Shown in pieces: positions 53,318 to 64,000 of a stretch of 64,000 nt of DNA. The stretch is taken from positions 62,001-126,000 of the forward strand of contig JAEILZ010000010.1 in NCBI GenBank assembly GCA_018873225.1. Reading direction: 5' to 3'. How positions within the stretch are numbered: position 1 is the first letter of the stretch; each line of letters starts with the position of its first letter. Made by a program: the position numbers and the translations under genes. The notes under the pieces are model-generated. The model ran no database searches. It had not been told where the DNA came from and was given only the letters and a program-made list of their open reading frames with translations. Source of the stretch: [Phialemoniopsis] sp. UDSM-2020. Its lineage: Eukaryota; Ascomycota; Sordariomycetes; Thyridiales; Thyridiaceae.

Positions 53318-56300
53318 ATGGATCGGGCGCGCGGCGGTGGTGGTGCTGCTGCAGGTGGTGGCAGCAGTGGTGGTGCCCCATCCAGGCGCCGCACACTTCC
53401 TCCTTCAGCAGCTTTGTCCTCATCCTCCTCATCAGCCGCTGTGGCTTCGTCTCACCACATCTCCAACAACCCTCACGCTGACATGTCTAATGTCGCTGTA
53501 CATTCTTCCCCTTCATCTTCCTCTACCCGCGCCTTTTATTCTGCGCCCTCTCGCGGCGGTCGCATTCGCGTTGCCGCTCCCTCTATGGCGCGTTCAGGCG
53601 ATTTTTCCGACAATATCTCGCCATCTCGGACGCCTCGGTCTGACAGGTCGGCTAAGCCATCAAATCTTTCTCACTCCTTCACCTTCTCAACACCCTCTCC
53701 CACCATGTCTTACAAGACCTTGAACACCCGCAAGCGGTCTCAGACTTTTGAGTTTGATGCCGATGGCACCCCTCACGATGAGATTATCTCCAAGGGCGGC
53801 CATTCCCTGCGGAGGCGCACCCGCATCGACTATAGCCACATCGAGCAGGACGATGAGGCCGATGCCCAGCGCCTCGATGGTAAGAACGTCATGGCTTCTG
53901 GTCAGCGCGGCCGCAAGCGGAAACCGACTTTTAGTGCCGTCGATGCCGAATCTGATGATACCGGCATTCACTCGGCCAAGAAACCACGCTTCTCGCGTCC
54001 GCGTGTTGCCATCTCGCCTGCATCCGCCCGTCGCAAGCAGCCCACCCCGGCCAAGCAGCCCATCACCGATGATAGAGTCTTCGTTGATGAGTCTTCTGAC
54101 AACGATGTCAAGGATACCATCGAGGTCGGTGTCACTTATGATGACGAGTCTGACTATTCCGAGGAGCAGTCGTCATTCAACCAATCAGAGTCGAGCAAGT
54201 CTTCTGCAGAGGATATAACTGCTGCAGAGACCGTCTCGCAACAACCGGAACAACCAGAGCGGCCTGCCGTCGTTGAACAGCCCGCTCAGCCCGAGACTGT
54301 TCTCTCTACTCCCGTCGAGTCTGCTCCCAAGGTTGTTGTTGACAAGCCAGCCGAGAAGCCAGTTGCTGTCGCACAGCCACTTCCCGTTGCCAACGAGGAC
54401 AAGCCCGCTCAGGCCGCAGACAAGGCTGAGCCGCAACCTCAAAAATCGCCAGAGCCGGTTCAACAATCTGCACAAACCCTTCACCCCGTAGTCACCGCCA
54501 GCAATGGTGTTCTCCGCATCACCCGAATCCGGCCGAGGTCAAGACTGGCTGACGCAGCCCGGTCATCCACCCCCCCTACTATCGTCAAGCGCAACGTTGA
54601 GGCATCGCCTCAGCCCAAAGTCGAGGCAGAGGTAACCCCACAGAAGCCTATGCAAACACTACAAGTGGCTGCCAAGGAACCGTCACCCAGCCCCATCTCT
54701 GCGCCGGCCAGGGAGCCTACTCCCGAGCTCGTCGCCTCGCCATCGACGATCGACCAAACAGTTCCAGAGCCCGCAGCCGACGAGGAACAGCCGGAGGAGC
54801 GCCTCCTTCCTTCTACTGCTGAGGTCGAGGTCAAGAAGTCTCCACAACCAGAATTTCCTACAACCCCTTCTGCTGTCCCGTCTACCATCAATTTGGAACA
54901 AAACCGTGTGGTTCCAGAGCCTGCACAACAGCATGCTCAGCCTTCTTCACCCAGCAAGGCTTCGGCTGCTGCCACTGCCGATGATGAGCTCCCATATTTG
55001 CCTGATGTCAACTCGGCTGTCACAGTAGACGAGCCTGACACCGCCATGCCCGACGCACCTTCGCAGGAGAGCCCTGGTGAGCTTCGCCGCTCGAGTCGAC
55101 GTAGGAAATCGACTATCAAGATGGGATCCAAGGAGGACGAGACACCCTCTCCGTCTAACAAGTCCGTCTCGAATGATCAGAGTGAGAAAGCGCGAGGACA
55201 GACGGCAAGTCCTGAGCTGAGCAAGAAAGCCTTGACCAAGGCTAGCACCGGTGTGGACAGCGACCTCTTCGCTCACCTTACCCCATATGTTGACGGCAAT
55301 GTTCTCTTCCCCGAACTGGCCGAAGACTCTGTGGCCGCGACCCCGACGGCTAGTGCCGATCAGAACGGTGATGCTGCCGAAGACTCGACTGAGGCGGCAC
55401 AAATTGATGTGCAAGAGAGTATCGAGGAACAGCTGATCGCCGACCAAATGGAAGGTCTGGATGAGAACAATGGATCTGGAGCCATCACCCCCAACGGCGA
55501 CTTTGCAGCCATGTCCCCAGCTATCGAAGACCGTCAGGACGCAGCTACTGATTCTGCCGCACCGGGCGGTACGCCTCAGGTTGCCGTCAATGGAGACACT
55601 CCCCGGCCCACCCGATCGAAGAAGCAATATGCTTTCAAGAAGCTGCGGGATCCTGACGAGTTTGCTGATGCCCTCAAGGGCTACAAGGACATGGACACTG
55701 ACACTCTCATGAGTGTTCTTGCTGCCGTCAACACGACCCTTCTTACGTGGCAAACGGAATTCAACGAACTGCGCAAGATCACTGATGATGAGGACAACGC
55801 GGTTCGCCGCCGACAGCAGGATCTCACGTATGAGAACAAGGTTGCCATGGCGCTCAAGAAGAACAACCCCGAGTCCGAAGTTTTGGAGCGCGACTTCGCT
55901 ATCAAAGGAGTCCGCGCCAAAGAGTTCGTCGTGGACCCGGGTAAGGTGCGTCAGAAGCAGCAAGACAAGCTCATGTCCGAGGTCTACTTCTTTGAGCACG
56001 ACCCGCGAGAGGCAATGGTCGGCAAGCAAGATCCCGAGGATCAGCGCGAAGGTCTGCAGAACACCCGACTTCGCAACCGGCCTAGAATGACCCAGAAAGC
56101 TGCCGAGGCCGAAATTGACCCGGATGCTACTGGACCTGGAAAGCGCACCAGGAAGAAGAAGGTTCTTTCCGACGAGAGCCGTGATGCCAGCCGTGCTGGT
56201 ACCCCAGTTGCACCAACTCGACGGCGCCGTAGGGGTGCCGGTGCCAAGAGTGCAGCTCTCATCCAAGATGAACTCGAGACTGATGCCGAGACAATCGCGG

Positions 56301-57571
56301 CCGACGACATCAACGGAGATCTGCCTCCTCCAGTGTCTCTCACTAAGCATGGGAAGCGCCGAGGACGTCCTCCAGGCACAGGCAAGGCGGCCATTGCAGC
56401 TCGAGCCGCAGCCGCAGAGGCCGCAGCTCAAAAGGAGCAGGCAAAGTCGGGCCGTGGCAAGCGGAAGCGCGCTGCCAAGGCCGATGACGACAAGCAACTC
56501 CCTCCCGTTCCGGCCTATAGGGACCAGCCGAAGAACGACCAACCGGAGCTGCTGCCACAACCCAAGAAACGCCGTATCAAGGTTCTCAACGGCAACAAGC
56601 CTGACGAGATTGCCTCTGCCAGCTTCTACACCCAGTCCTCCATTGATGCCGACTATGACGAGGATCGTCCTTCATCATCGGGCTCTGACGGAACTGTCGA
56701 TACCGTGGAGTCTAACTACTCCCTTCGGCGGAAGCCCCGCCGCAAGTTCAAAGACGTGGACGACGACGATGAAGAAGAAGAGTTTACTCCTCCCCAACAG
56801 CAGAAACGTCGCAAGGTCACAGTCACGGACAAGTCAGCGCAGTTGAGTGCATCCAGCAATCAAGTGCACAGTTTGGCGCCTGCAGTACACTCCTACGGCC
56901 AAGACATGCAGTACCATTCGGACTTCTCCCCTATGCCGGGCACCACCATGTACCAGCAGTACTCGCCGCAGCCGCACATGCACCTGGCGCCCGCACCGCT
57001 GGGAGCAGCCGCGCAGCCGGGCCCGCCTAAGCAGCGGCCTGTCAAATTCAAGCACCACTACTCGAACCCGACGCACCCATCGGGCGTGGCGCCTATGCCG
57101 ACACCCGTCTCCACTTCTCTGCCGGGCTCGGCCTCATCGTCCCGCATGCAGACGCCCGTCCCGCAGACAACGCAGATCATGCTCACTAGTGGGAGTGGCA
57201 CGCCTGGTGCCGCTCCGGGCGAGAATAGCGACGAACAGAAGGACTACACCCAAATGACCAAGAGCGAGAAGATGAGTCACTCTATGAAGAGTAAGTTTCA
57301 ATCCTCAGCTTGTATTTTCTCCTTTTCTCGCCTTCTTTTAGCCAGCTCTTACTAACAATGGTTCCCTGCAGCTCGATGGGCCAACGGCTCCATGCAGGCC
57401 GCTGTGGCCAAGCGCAAGGCTACCCTGGCCGCCAAGAAAGCAGCAGCTGCGCAGCAAGCGGCTACTGCGCCGGCGCCCATGGTCGGCACACCGGCGCCCA
57501 GCAACGCGCCTACCCCCGGACCTGGTAGTAGTGCGGAGTCGACGCCCTACCCGAACGGTCCTGGCATGTGA
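53318..57571 (+). CDS. large nuclear AT-hook protein of unknown function
   Basis: Two exons (53318-57290, 57372-57571; intron 81 bp) give 1390 residues from ATG 53318 (MDRARGGGG). Most of it is disordered: Ser/Gly-rich start, many basic clusters (GRKRKPTF, RRSSRRRKST), long Pro/Glu/Ala region. One conserved-looking block at about residues 765-940 (KKQYAFKKLRDPDEFADALKGYKDMD, VRAKEFVVDPGKVRQKQQDKL) is likely folded and helical. An AT-hook core (KRRGRPPGTGK) and several nuclear localisation signals (GKRKRAAK, PKKRRIK) follow, with a C-terminal RWANGSMQAAVAKRKATLAAKK helix. A chromatin or transcription role is inferred from the AT-hook. I do not recognise a named orthologue. The start is chosen because the frame upstream opens only at GTG. 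Confidence 0.8.
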
Positions 57572-58802
57572 ATTCCCTCTGTGCCACACTTAGGGGCAGC
57601 CGATCCCGATTTTCGGTTGATGTTTCGATAGCGAGCGACGAGGATACGGAATCGTATCACAAGGAGGAAGAATACCTTGGGAATATCTTGACATATCTTC
57701 ACGCCAAGGATAAAAGGAAATACGGGAGGGAGGATTGTAGGATGAGAGAGTCTACCTGACTCGAGGTGACGATATCACGATCACACAAAATCGCGTCTTG
57801 TTCCTTGTTTCCTTTTCGCACTTGTAATATGCATTTGCATCGGACAACAACATTGCATTTCCTTTCAGCATCTAGTTCTTTTAGCTTTCCTACTACTATT
57901 TTTATCCTCTGCAGCAACACAGCATGCATTGCGTTGGTGGAGGGCAAGGAGGATATAGCATCGTCGTCATCTCATGTTGAGCTGACTGGAGGAGAGAGAT
58001 AGGCTTCTACCCCGTCTTCATGCAAGCAATACTTTTTTCCTCGTGTATTTTTCTTTTACTGCTTCCGCTTGGAAAGTATATTCTGCGTCGTGTTTCTCTG
58101 TTCGCTCGCGCAACGAGCTGTACTATATATCATCACCTCCGAGAAGCAGCGTGTACTTTTGTAATGTCTTTTTGAGTTGATACACACTGCAGCTCTGCGC
58201 GGGATACGAATAAGAGCTACTACCTTTTACTCAACATTGATTGCCTGTGTGACTGTGTTCATAATGTGAGATGTATCCAGGTCGGTTTATACCAGATGCC
58301 AGGTGCAAAGGTTCGAACAGAAACCCTTCCCTCGAGACTGAAATTACTTGAATTCACAGCACGGATGTGCAACATCAAGGAACGCATCGCTTGGAGATTT
58401 GTTCACTACTCACATGACCCGCGACATACAGACCACGATGATTGCCCCTGTCACAGGGCGTTCGAGTGCGACGGAGTGGTTGCGCGGTTCACTGGACGTG
58501 GTGGTACTCGTGTAGCCCGTCGCGTGGCAGCCCCGAAGTCAGTTTTCACTTGCTAGTTGCCTTCGTTCAACTTTATCACAGCATACAACTCACACCATGA
58601 AGCTATCGTCACTAGACAGTTGTTCTTCTATATATCTCGATCTCTTGTCAGCGCCGGGCAAAAGTCGACCTCAGCCATGAACCCATCAGTAACAGCTTCT
58701 ATAACACCTTCCACTGTACCTCCCTACACACCTTGCAGTACACTTACCAGTACACCTTCTCATACAAACTGTCAGCCAGGAAAATAGAAAGACACCATCG
58801 CC
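57572..58802. promoter_or_regulatory. 3' region of AT-hook gene and promoter of the next gene
   Basis: 1.23 kb. The first half is AT-rich 3' UTR sequence. TATATAT at 58629-58636 is a good TATA box for the gene starting at 58803. Downstream of it lies a complete 36-codon upstream ORF (58677-58787). Confidence 0.45.
58677..58787 (+). promoter_or_regulatory. 36-codon upstream ORF in a repetitive leader
   Basis: ATG at 58677 opens a frame ending in TAG at 58785-58787, 15 bp before the main ATG. The peptide is Thr/Ser/Pro-rich with repeated TPS-like units, because the DNA holds imperfect copies of ACCTT-CAGTAC units. It lies downstream of the TATA box, so it should be in the mRNA and could control translation. 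Confidence 0.5.
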
Positions 58803-59688
58803 ATGGCCTTCGACGGCACAAACTCCTTCATCGACCCCCTGATGGAGTGGGTCTTCCCCGCCGACGGCATCACGGACATCGACTACGACATCCGCCAGCA
58901 GGAGATCGTCACCATGAAGCTGCACTTCCTGCAAGAGTCCTCCTCGGCTCCCGGTGAGACCGTCTCGGGCGACAACGACCTGACAAACCGCATCGTGCTC
59001 GAGATGTGCTTCGCGCGCACCCTCGGCGTCTACGGCTCCGTCGCGCTCGAGCTCGCTGCCTACGAGAACAAGCCCGGCGCCGGAGAGAAGCTCGACGAGA
59101 CGTACCCCGTGCCGGCGTCCGACACCGCGGCGACCGGGTCCGGGAACAATGCCCTGCGGCGCGCGGCGCTGCATGTACGGCCGCTGCGGGTGGACCACGA
59201 GTGGCCGCCTATTGCCAGGACGTTGCTGACGCCTGTGTTGACGGGTGGGCGGATTGCGCAGCTGGAGGCTATTCTGAGGCTGCACCTGTGTCAGGATAAC
59301 TTGCATTTGTTCTGGCTTATTTGGAGGCCTGACAAGAGCAGGAAGTTGGTTGGGCACCGGGACTTTTGGTAAGCTTTGTCCTGTGCCCTCAACGAGAGTC
59401 CCCCGAATACAACATTCACTGACTCTCCATTCTCTCTCCTGTAACAGGATGCAATTCATCGGTCGGTTTGGCAAGGGCTGGGACCTGGTCGATTACACCG
59501 CCCACAGGAACGATCAGAGCGAGCCGCCGATCCCGGAACCCAAAACGCTGTCCGGCGTCTTGTCCCGGCGCTGGTTCGCCGAGGGCGCCGGCAACAGGCA
59601 AGCCGTTGCTTATGGCCGCTTCCAGACCAAGACGGAGCGCCGTTATGACTCCGATATGAACTACGAATGCCCGCCCGGCAAGGAGTGA
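58803..59688 (+). CDS. uncharacterised 268-residue protein
   Basis: Two exons (58803-59368, 59448-59688; intron 79 bp) join within a Trp codon. The start ATG is in a good context (GCCATGG). The product is soluble, with no signal peptide: an acidic first part (SFIDPLMEWVFPADGITDIDYD), a helical middle (AQLEAILRLHLCQDNLHLFWLIW) and a conserved-looking end (MQFIGRFGKGWDLVDYT, RRWFAEGAGNRQ). No family is recognised. The sense of conservation comes from the aromatic-rich motifs only. An upstream ORF precedes it. Confidence 0.7.
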
Positions 59689-60827
59689 GAAGGTAGTGTG
59701 GTTTAGGCTGGAGGGGAGGTAAGGACGGGGATCAAAGCAAATGGGTCTCTCATGTTTGGAGTTCGGAAAGCGCAGATTCTGGAAGCATTGTGTTCTTATT
59801 TTTGGACAGCTAGTCAAATCTTCATGAGTGACGGCTGACGCTAGAAGTTTAATCGCCGCGGAAATAGTCTCTGTTGAATGTGAGACATGGCCAATGTTCC
59901 TTGAGTGAAATTACACCTCAATCGGAGAAATCTATGGCATCTAGCGCCAGTCAACTTGTGAGGCCTCGAGGTCCCTTCGAGTCTACTGGGTTTGACACAA
60001 AGACGGAGCCGACAAGATGGCGGGACGGTTCAGTATCGCAAATGTTCATAGGGCGAGAACATCCTTGTTTTGTGTAGATCAGTGTTAGCTGTCAGACTAC
60101 TGCAAGATATCCGCGCGTGAACCTCCGGATAATCGGGGGGCTATATATGCTACTGTGACGCGTGCCAGGATTTCTTCGTGCCAGTCTCGATGGTAAAAGA
60201 CACTAGCGAGTGCCCTACCGGAATTGGCGCTCGGTCAACAAAGACCAGACATGGCAGCGGAGTGCTTCTCCGTCTCTCCTCCCTCAATGTTCTTTCCGGT
60301 GTTCTGAGTAATGCAAGGTGGACCGGCATAGAGGGTCTAGGGGCGGTAGTCGCAGTGCCGGCCAAGCCGGCACAGGGGGACTTGGCACGTTGCCGCAGCG
60401 CTAGCAGTAGCCGCACGCAACGTCGGTGGGCCAAGACGGGGCTCTCCGAAGAAGTGCCGCCGTGATATTACCGTTCACTCTAGAAATTGTGCGACATCTC
60501 GTGAAAAAGTCGGCGGCCAGCTTGACCATGGCTGCGTCATTAGCAAAATAAGCAGTCTCCTTACTGGTGCTGGTGCTATTTCTGCTGGAGAACATCGTCC
60601 CACATCGTTCTCCGTAGACGGACACGGGGCTCGTGGGCTCCAGGTTCACCCCGCCGCTGGCGTGTTGAGCCATGTTGCGGACATGTTGGGAGCCCCGGAG
60701 GGCCCCAGAGGGATGACATTGAAAAGGATTACTTCCCCAGCTTGCTGAAATCTTCCTGGCACACACACTTTTCATCTTTCTCCCCTGCATCTCCAGTCTC
60801 CCTTTCGCCGTCAAGCACGCCTCGAGA
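59689..60827. promoter_or_regulatory. upstream region of the sugar transporter
   Basis: 1.14 kb without a supported gene. It contains TATATAT at 60142-60148, far from the ATG, and a perfect inverted repeat at 60355-60373. The last 100 bp are a C/T-rich leader. Confidence 0.4.
60355..60373. promoter_or_regulatory. GTGCCGGC-CAA-GCCGGCAC operator-like palindrome
   Basis: Two perfect 8-bp arms separated by 3 bp, with everted/inverted CGG-CCG triplets as favoured by Zn2Cys6 dimers, 455 bp upstream of the transporter ATG. Binding is inferred. Confidence 0.5.
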
Positions 60828-62432
60828 ATGGGCTTCAAGACAGCATTCGGCCTTACCGGCCATGCCCTGAGCAAACTCCAGATCGCTCTGATTGTGGCTC
60901 CTTCTTTCATCCTGTTCGGATACAACCAGGCTGGCATCGGCGGTCTCTTGACTGAGGAGGATTGGGTCAAGACCTTCCCGGCAATCGATACCGTCCATGC
61001 GACTGGGTCCGAGAAGAGCTCCAAGTCGACGCTGCAGGGCTTTGTCGTAGCCACTTTCGTCGTTGGCGCTCTCATTGGTGCCCTGTCTTGCTCCTACACG
61101 GGAGACATCTTTGGTCGCCGAAATGTCATCTTCGCCGCGGCCGTGTTCACCCTGGTTGGCGAGATCCTCGAAGCATCGGCATTCAGCTTGGCTCAGTTCA
61201 TTGTCGGTAGAGTCATCATTGGAGCAGGTGTTGGCCAATTGAGCTCGATTGTACCCGTCTGGCAGAGCGAGACTTCTGGGGCCAAGAACCGAGGACAGAA
61301 TGTCGTAGTGACGGGACTGTTCATCTGCCTGGGCTATGTCCTCGAGTCCTGGATCGACTTGGCCTTTTTCGAGTTCAAGACCGGCCCGGTCACCTGGCGT
61401 CCCCCAATCGCCATCGCCGTTGCATTCTCGCTGATCCTGATGGCCTCGGTGTATGCTTTCCCCGAGTCACCACGCTGGCTTATCATGAAGAACCGCATGT
61501 CGGAGGGCCGGACTTCCCTGGCCATTCTCAGGGGTCATGCCGAGGATAGCTTGGAGGTGCAGGCCGAGATGAGCGGTATCGAAATCTCCCTGGAGGAGAC
61601 CTCTGGCAACGCTGCGAAGCTCAGCGACATGCTAAAGATGGGCGAGGAGAAGCTTCTCTACCGATTCTTGCTGTGTATGCTGCTCAACTTCTACCAGCAG
61701 ATGAGTGGTAGTAACTTGGTGTCGGTCTATGCTACTACCCTGTTCCAGACGAACTTGGGTCTAAGCAGTGAACTGTCAAGGGTTCTTACTGGTGGCGCTC
61801 TGACGTGGAAGTTCCTATCCTCTTTCATTGCGTTCATCGCCATCGATCGATTTGGTCGACGAGCCGTTTTCATTCTCTCCGGCACCGGCATGTCTTGCTG
61901 CATGATTGCGCTCGCCATTTCCACCTCATTCGGCAAGGAGAACCGTGCTGCCCAGATCACGGCCGGTTGCTTCATCTACCTCTATAACACCTTTGTGCCT
62001 ATCGGCTTCCTCGGTGCCAACTTCTTGTACTGCACGGAGGTAGCACCGATCCGCCTCCGCATGGCCATGTCTTCAATTTCGACGGCCAACCACTGGCTCT
62101 GGTACGTTTGTTCATGACAGCTCCTTTCCGAATTCCCGCTAACCATTTTCTGTAGGAACTTTGTCGTCGTCATGGTCACTCCGGTAGCCATCAACACCAT
62201 CGGCTGGCAGTTCTATATCGTGTTCGCCGTCATCGGTGCCTGTATCCCGCTCTCCGTCTACTTCCTCTTCCCCGAGACCATGGGCCGCAACCTAGAGGAG
62301 ATAGACCTCGTCTTCCGGGAGTCGCCATCCATCCTAGCCACAGTGCGCTTCGCCAAGTCGCGGCCGGCTCTTACGGCAGAGGAGTACACCGAGAAGCATG
62401 CCAAGAACACTGACGTCAATCACACCGAGTGA
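60828..62432 (+). CDS. MFS sugar transporter (hexose-porter family)
   Basis: Two exons (60828-62101, 62156-62432; intron 54 bp) give 516 residues with twelve membrane spans. Signatures of the sugar-porter family are present: FGYNQAGIGGLL in span 1, GDIFGRRNVIF in loop 2-3, VGQLSSIVPVWQSE, PESPRWLI after span 6, DRFGRRAVF in loop 8-9, and PETMGRNLEEID after span 12. It is a plasma-membrane proton symporter or facilitator; the sugar cannot be told. It neighbours another MFS gene (convergent). With the window's GH106 and GH115 enzymes it fits a plant-sugar uptake theme, though it is far from them. Confidence 0.92.
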
Positions 62433-62910
62433 GATCAGTTCGTATTTTTCGGTCCTTGCAACGTCGAGGAGGCTGAGAAGAGAATCGTTCAAGTGATCAG
62501 TCACATGAGTATACCTCTCACTCTATGCAAGGATGTCACTCTAGCCTATAGTTGAAGCCGGCTGCGTTCTGTCAACACAGCTTCTGAATGGAGTGTAGTA
62601 GAAGAAGAGTGTTCTGCAGTTTGAAGACAACATGTATGTAGATGAAAGGGAAAGTAAGAACATTGAGATCAAGGGCTCATTGAATGATGGCTCATAACGT
62701 CTGGGCTGGAAGTCATGAAACAAAACTTTAGGTGAAGAATTGTTGCAGAAAGGTTCCATCCGGGGCCACGCGAAATAAGTGTATATAATCCTGGTTTATA
62801 TCTAGACGCTTAGTGTAGTCTTTACATCCATTGAACCCAGACCTCGCTTGAGTTTCCAAGTCACTACAACGTGGTTATGTTATTGTGCTCGTCTCCATAA
62901 GCAAGACCTA
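62433..62910. other. convergent 3' spacer
   Basis: 478 bp between two MFS stops, tail to tail. It is AT-rich 3' UTR sequence without repeats or genes. Confidence 0.45.
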
Positions 62911-64000
62911 TTATAGATGCCACCTGTAGTGCACACTCGCAGGTCCATCAGCCAACAGCTCCGTCGGGATGTCCTTGGCAGCGAGAGTTCTCCCTTCCTC
63001 TCTATCGCGCCTTTTGTTGTCGTACATCATCCATACACCGAGCAGAATCGTAGACACGCACCCAATAGCGCCAAAGATGGCAGTAGTGAGAAGTGCTGGC
63101 ATGTACTTAGGCGCATCTTTGTTCTGAAAGATGTTTGATCTACGAAACGTTAGCATAGCTCGATATCAGAGAGAAAAACACATTTGGCGGTGCTGCTACT
63201 TACGAGACAATCCCCATGAGATTCGCCACCGGAACACCCACAGTCGTCAGCGCCATACGCCGATTCTCGTTGGCGATGTTGTTGTTGTACCACACATCCA
63301 GAAGCACCGAGGGCGCCGACGTGCCCCAGGTCATCATGAAACAGGCATAGTACGCGACATGCAGCTGCGTATCGACATTGACGCACGCGTAGATGATGAA
63401 CCCCGTCAGCGTGAACGCGAAACCCAGAGCGACAAAGGGGAAGCGCAGGCGCGAGTAGTCGGACGCAAAGGATAGCAGCAGCAGCATGACGGCGCCCGTG
63501 ATGTTGGGCGCGACGGTGTACAGGTTCGTCTTGACCGTGTCGTACTTGAGGCGCTGGACGATGACGGGCAGGTACAGCGTGACGGACTGCAGGGGCACGC
63601 CGAGGCAGACCTCGATCAGCAGGATGGCCCAGGAGGTCGGGTGCTTGAAGATCTGGACGGCGTCGCGCAGGTCGAATTTCTGGTCGACGATGGACGACGA
63701 GTCGATCTGCAGGCGGTAGTGCGCCAGCGTCTTCTCCTCTGCGGTTAGGAACTTGGCCGTCGGGCCGCTGTAGGGGAGCCACCAAAAGGCGAAGAGCGAG
63801 ACGAGGATGGTGCCCGCGCCCTCGACGACGAAGAGGTACTTCCACGTAGCTAGGGCGCCGCCCTTGATCTGGAAGGTGCCGTACGAGAGCAGGCCGCTGA
63901 AGGCGCCGGCGATGCTCGACGCCGCGTAGAAGATAGCCAAGCGGCGGGCCAGCTCGTGGCGGCGGTAGATGGTGGTCTGGTAGTAGATGACGAGTGGGAA
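62911..64000 (-). CDS. MFS transporter of the anion:cation symporter type (5' end outside window)
   Basis: The minus-strand exon 63204-64000 (continuing past the edge) and last exon 62911-63139 (intron 64 bp) encode the C-terminal about 340 residues of a Dal5-type carrier: LARRLAIFYAASSIAGAFSGLLSYG, TWKYLFVVEGAGTILVS, the long hydrophilic loop (LTAEEKTLAHYRLQ), SVTLYLPVIVQRL and the last six spans ending in a short acidic tail. Fragments such as AIFYAASSIAGAFSGLL resemble the carrier at 42.5-44.3 kb, so both belong to the same family. Partial only because the window ends. Confidence 0.88.

Noticed and set aside
54947..56560. 537-codon minus-strand open frame
   Set aside because: Antisense to the AT-hook gene. 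It has no domain or start context, and the coding signal is on the plus strand.
58300..58330. GGTTCGAAC resembling a tRNA B box
   Set aside because: No A box at the right distance and no cloverleaf could be drawn. Similar GTTCGA strings near 2443 and 2812 fail the same test.

Overview
The window is nuclear DNA of a filamentous ascomycete (Pezizomycotina, most likely a Sordariomycete). Coding regions are split by short introns of about 50-90 bp with GTAAGT-like donors and CTAAC-like branch sites. There are ACCATGG/CACAATG-type starts, and the gene families are typical of moulds: HET-domain and NACHT proteins, fungal rhodopsin-fold receptor, Zn2Cys6 regulator, cytochrome P450, and the glycoside hydrolases GH106 and GH115. 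I saw no bacterial operons, CRISPR arrays, rRNA, convincing tRNA or intact transposon. Exon borders were read by eye from splice signals, reading phase and family conservation. No transcript data were available, so borders may be off by a base or more.

Layout: (1) 1-12 kb: 3' end of an unidentified gene, secreted carboxylesterase, GT61 glycosyltransferase, GH106 rhamnosidase-like secreted protein, PTH11-like receptor. (2) 12.7-16.1 kb: kinesin-8 motor. (3) 17.2-24.2 kb: a HET-domain protein and, tail to tail 109 bp away, an alpha/beta-hydrolase-NACHT-ankyrin NLR-like protein. (4) 24.8-34.3 kb: GH115 alpha-glucuronidase with a possible GPI tail, BuGZ-type zinc-finger protein, tandem amidohydrolase (CE9-like) membrane protein. 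(5) 34.6-37.8 kb: a HeLo-NACHT gene broken by three frame changes. (6) 38.5-46.3 kb: a catabolic-looking block with a 5'-truncated HpcH/HpaI aldolase remnant, Zn2Cys6 regulator, Dal5-type MFS carrier and class II aldolase. (7) 46.7-50 kb: an unknown small protein and a cytochrome P450 with two GC-AG introns. (8) 50.3-59.7 kb: MTC1-like protein, large AT-hook nuclear protein, unknown 268-residue protein. (9) 60.8-64 kb: sugar transporter and the 3' part of another MFS carrier.

Two themes stand out. The first is cell-death and self/non-self recognition. A HET gene, an intact NLR-like gene and a decayed HeLo-NACHT gene lie within 21 kb, and the tight HET/NLR pair is the best candidate for an undescribed allorecognition module. 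The second is use of plant polysaccharides and sugar acids: esterase, GH106, GH115, sugar porter, aldolases and carrier. That set suggests a plant- or litter-associated lifestyle.
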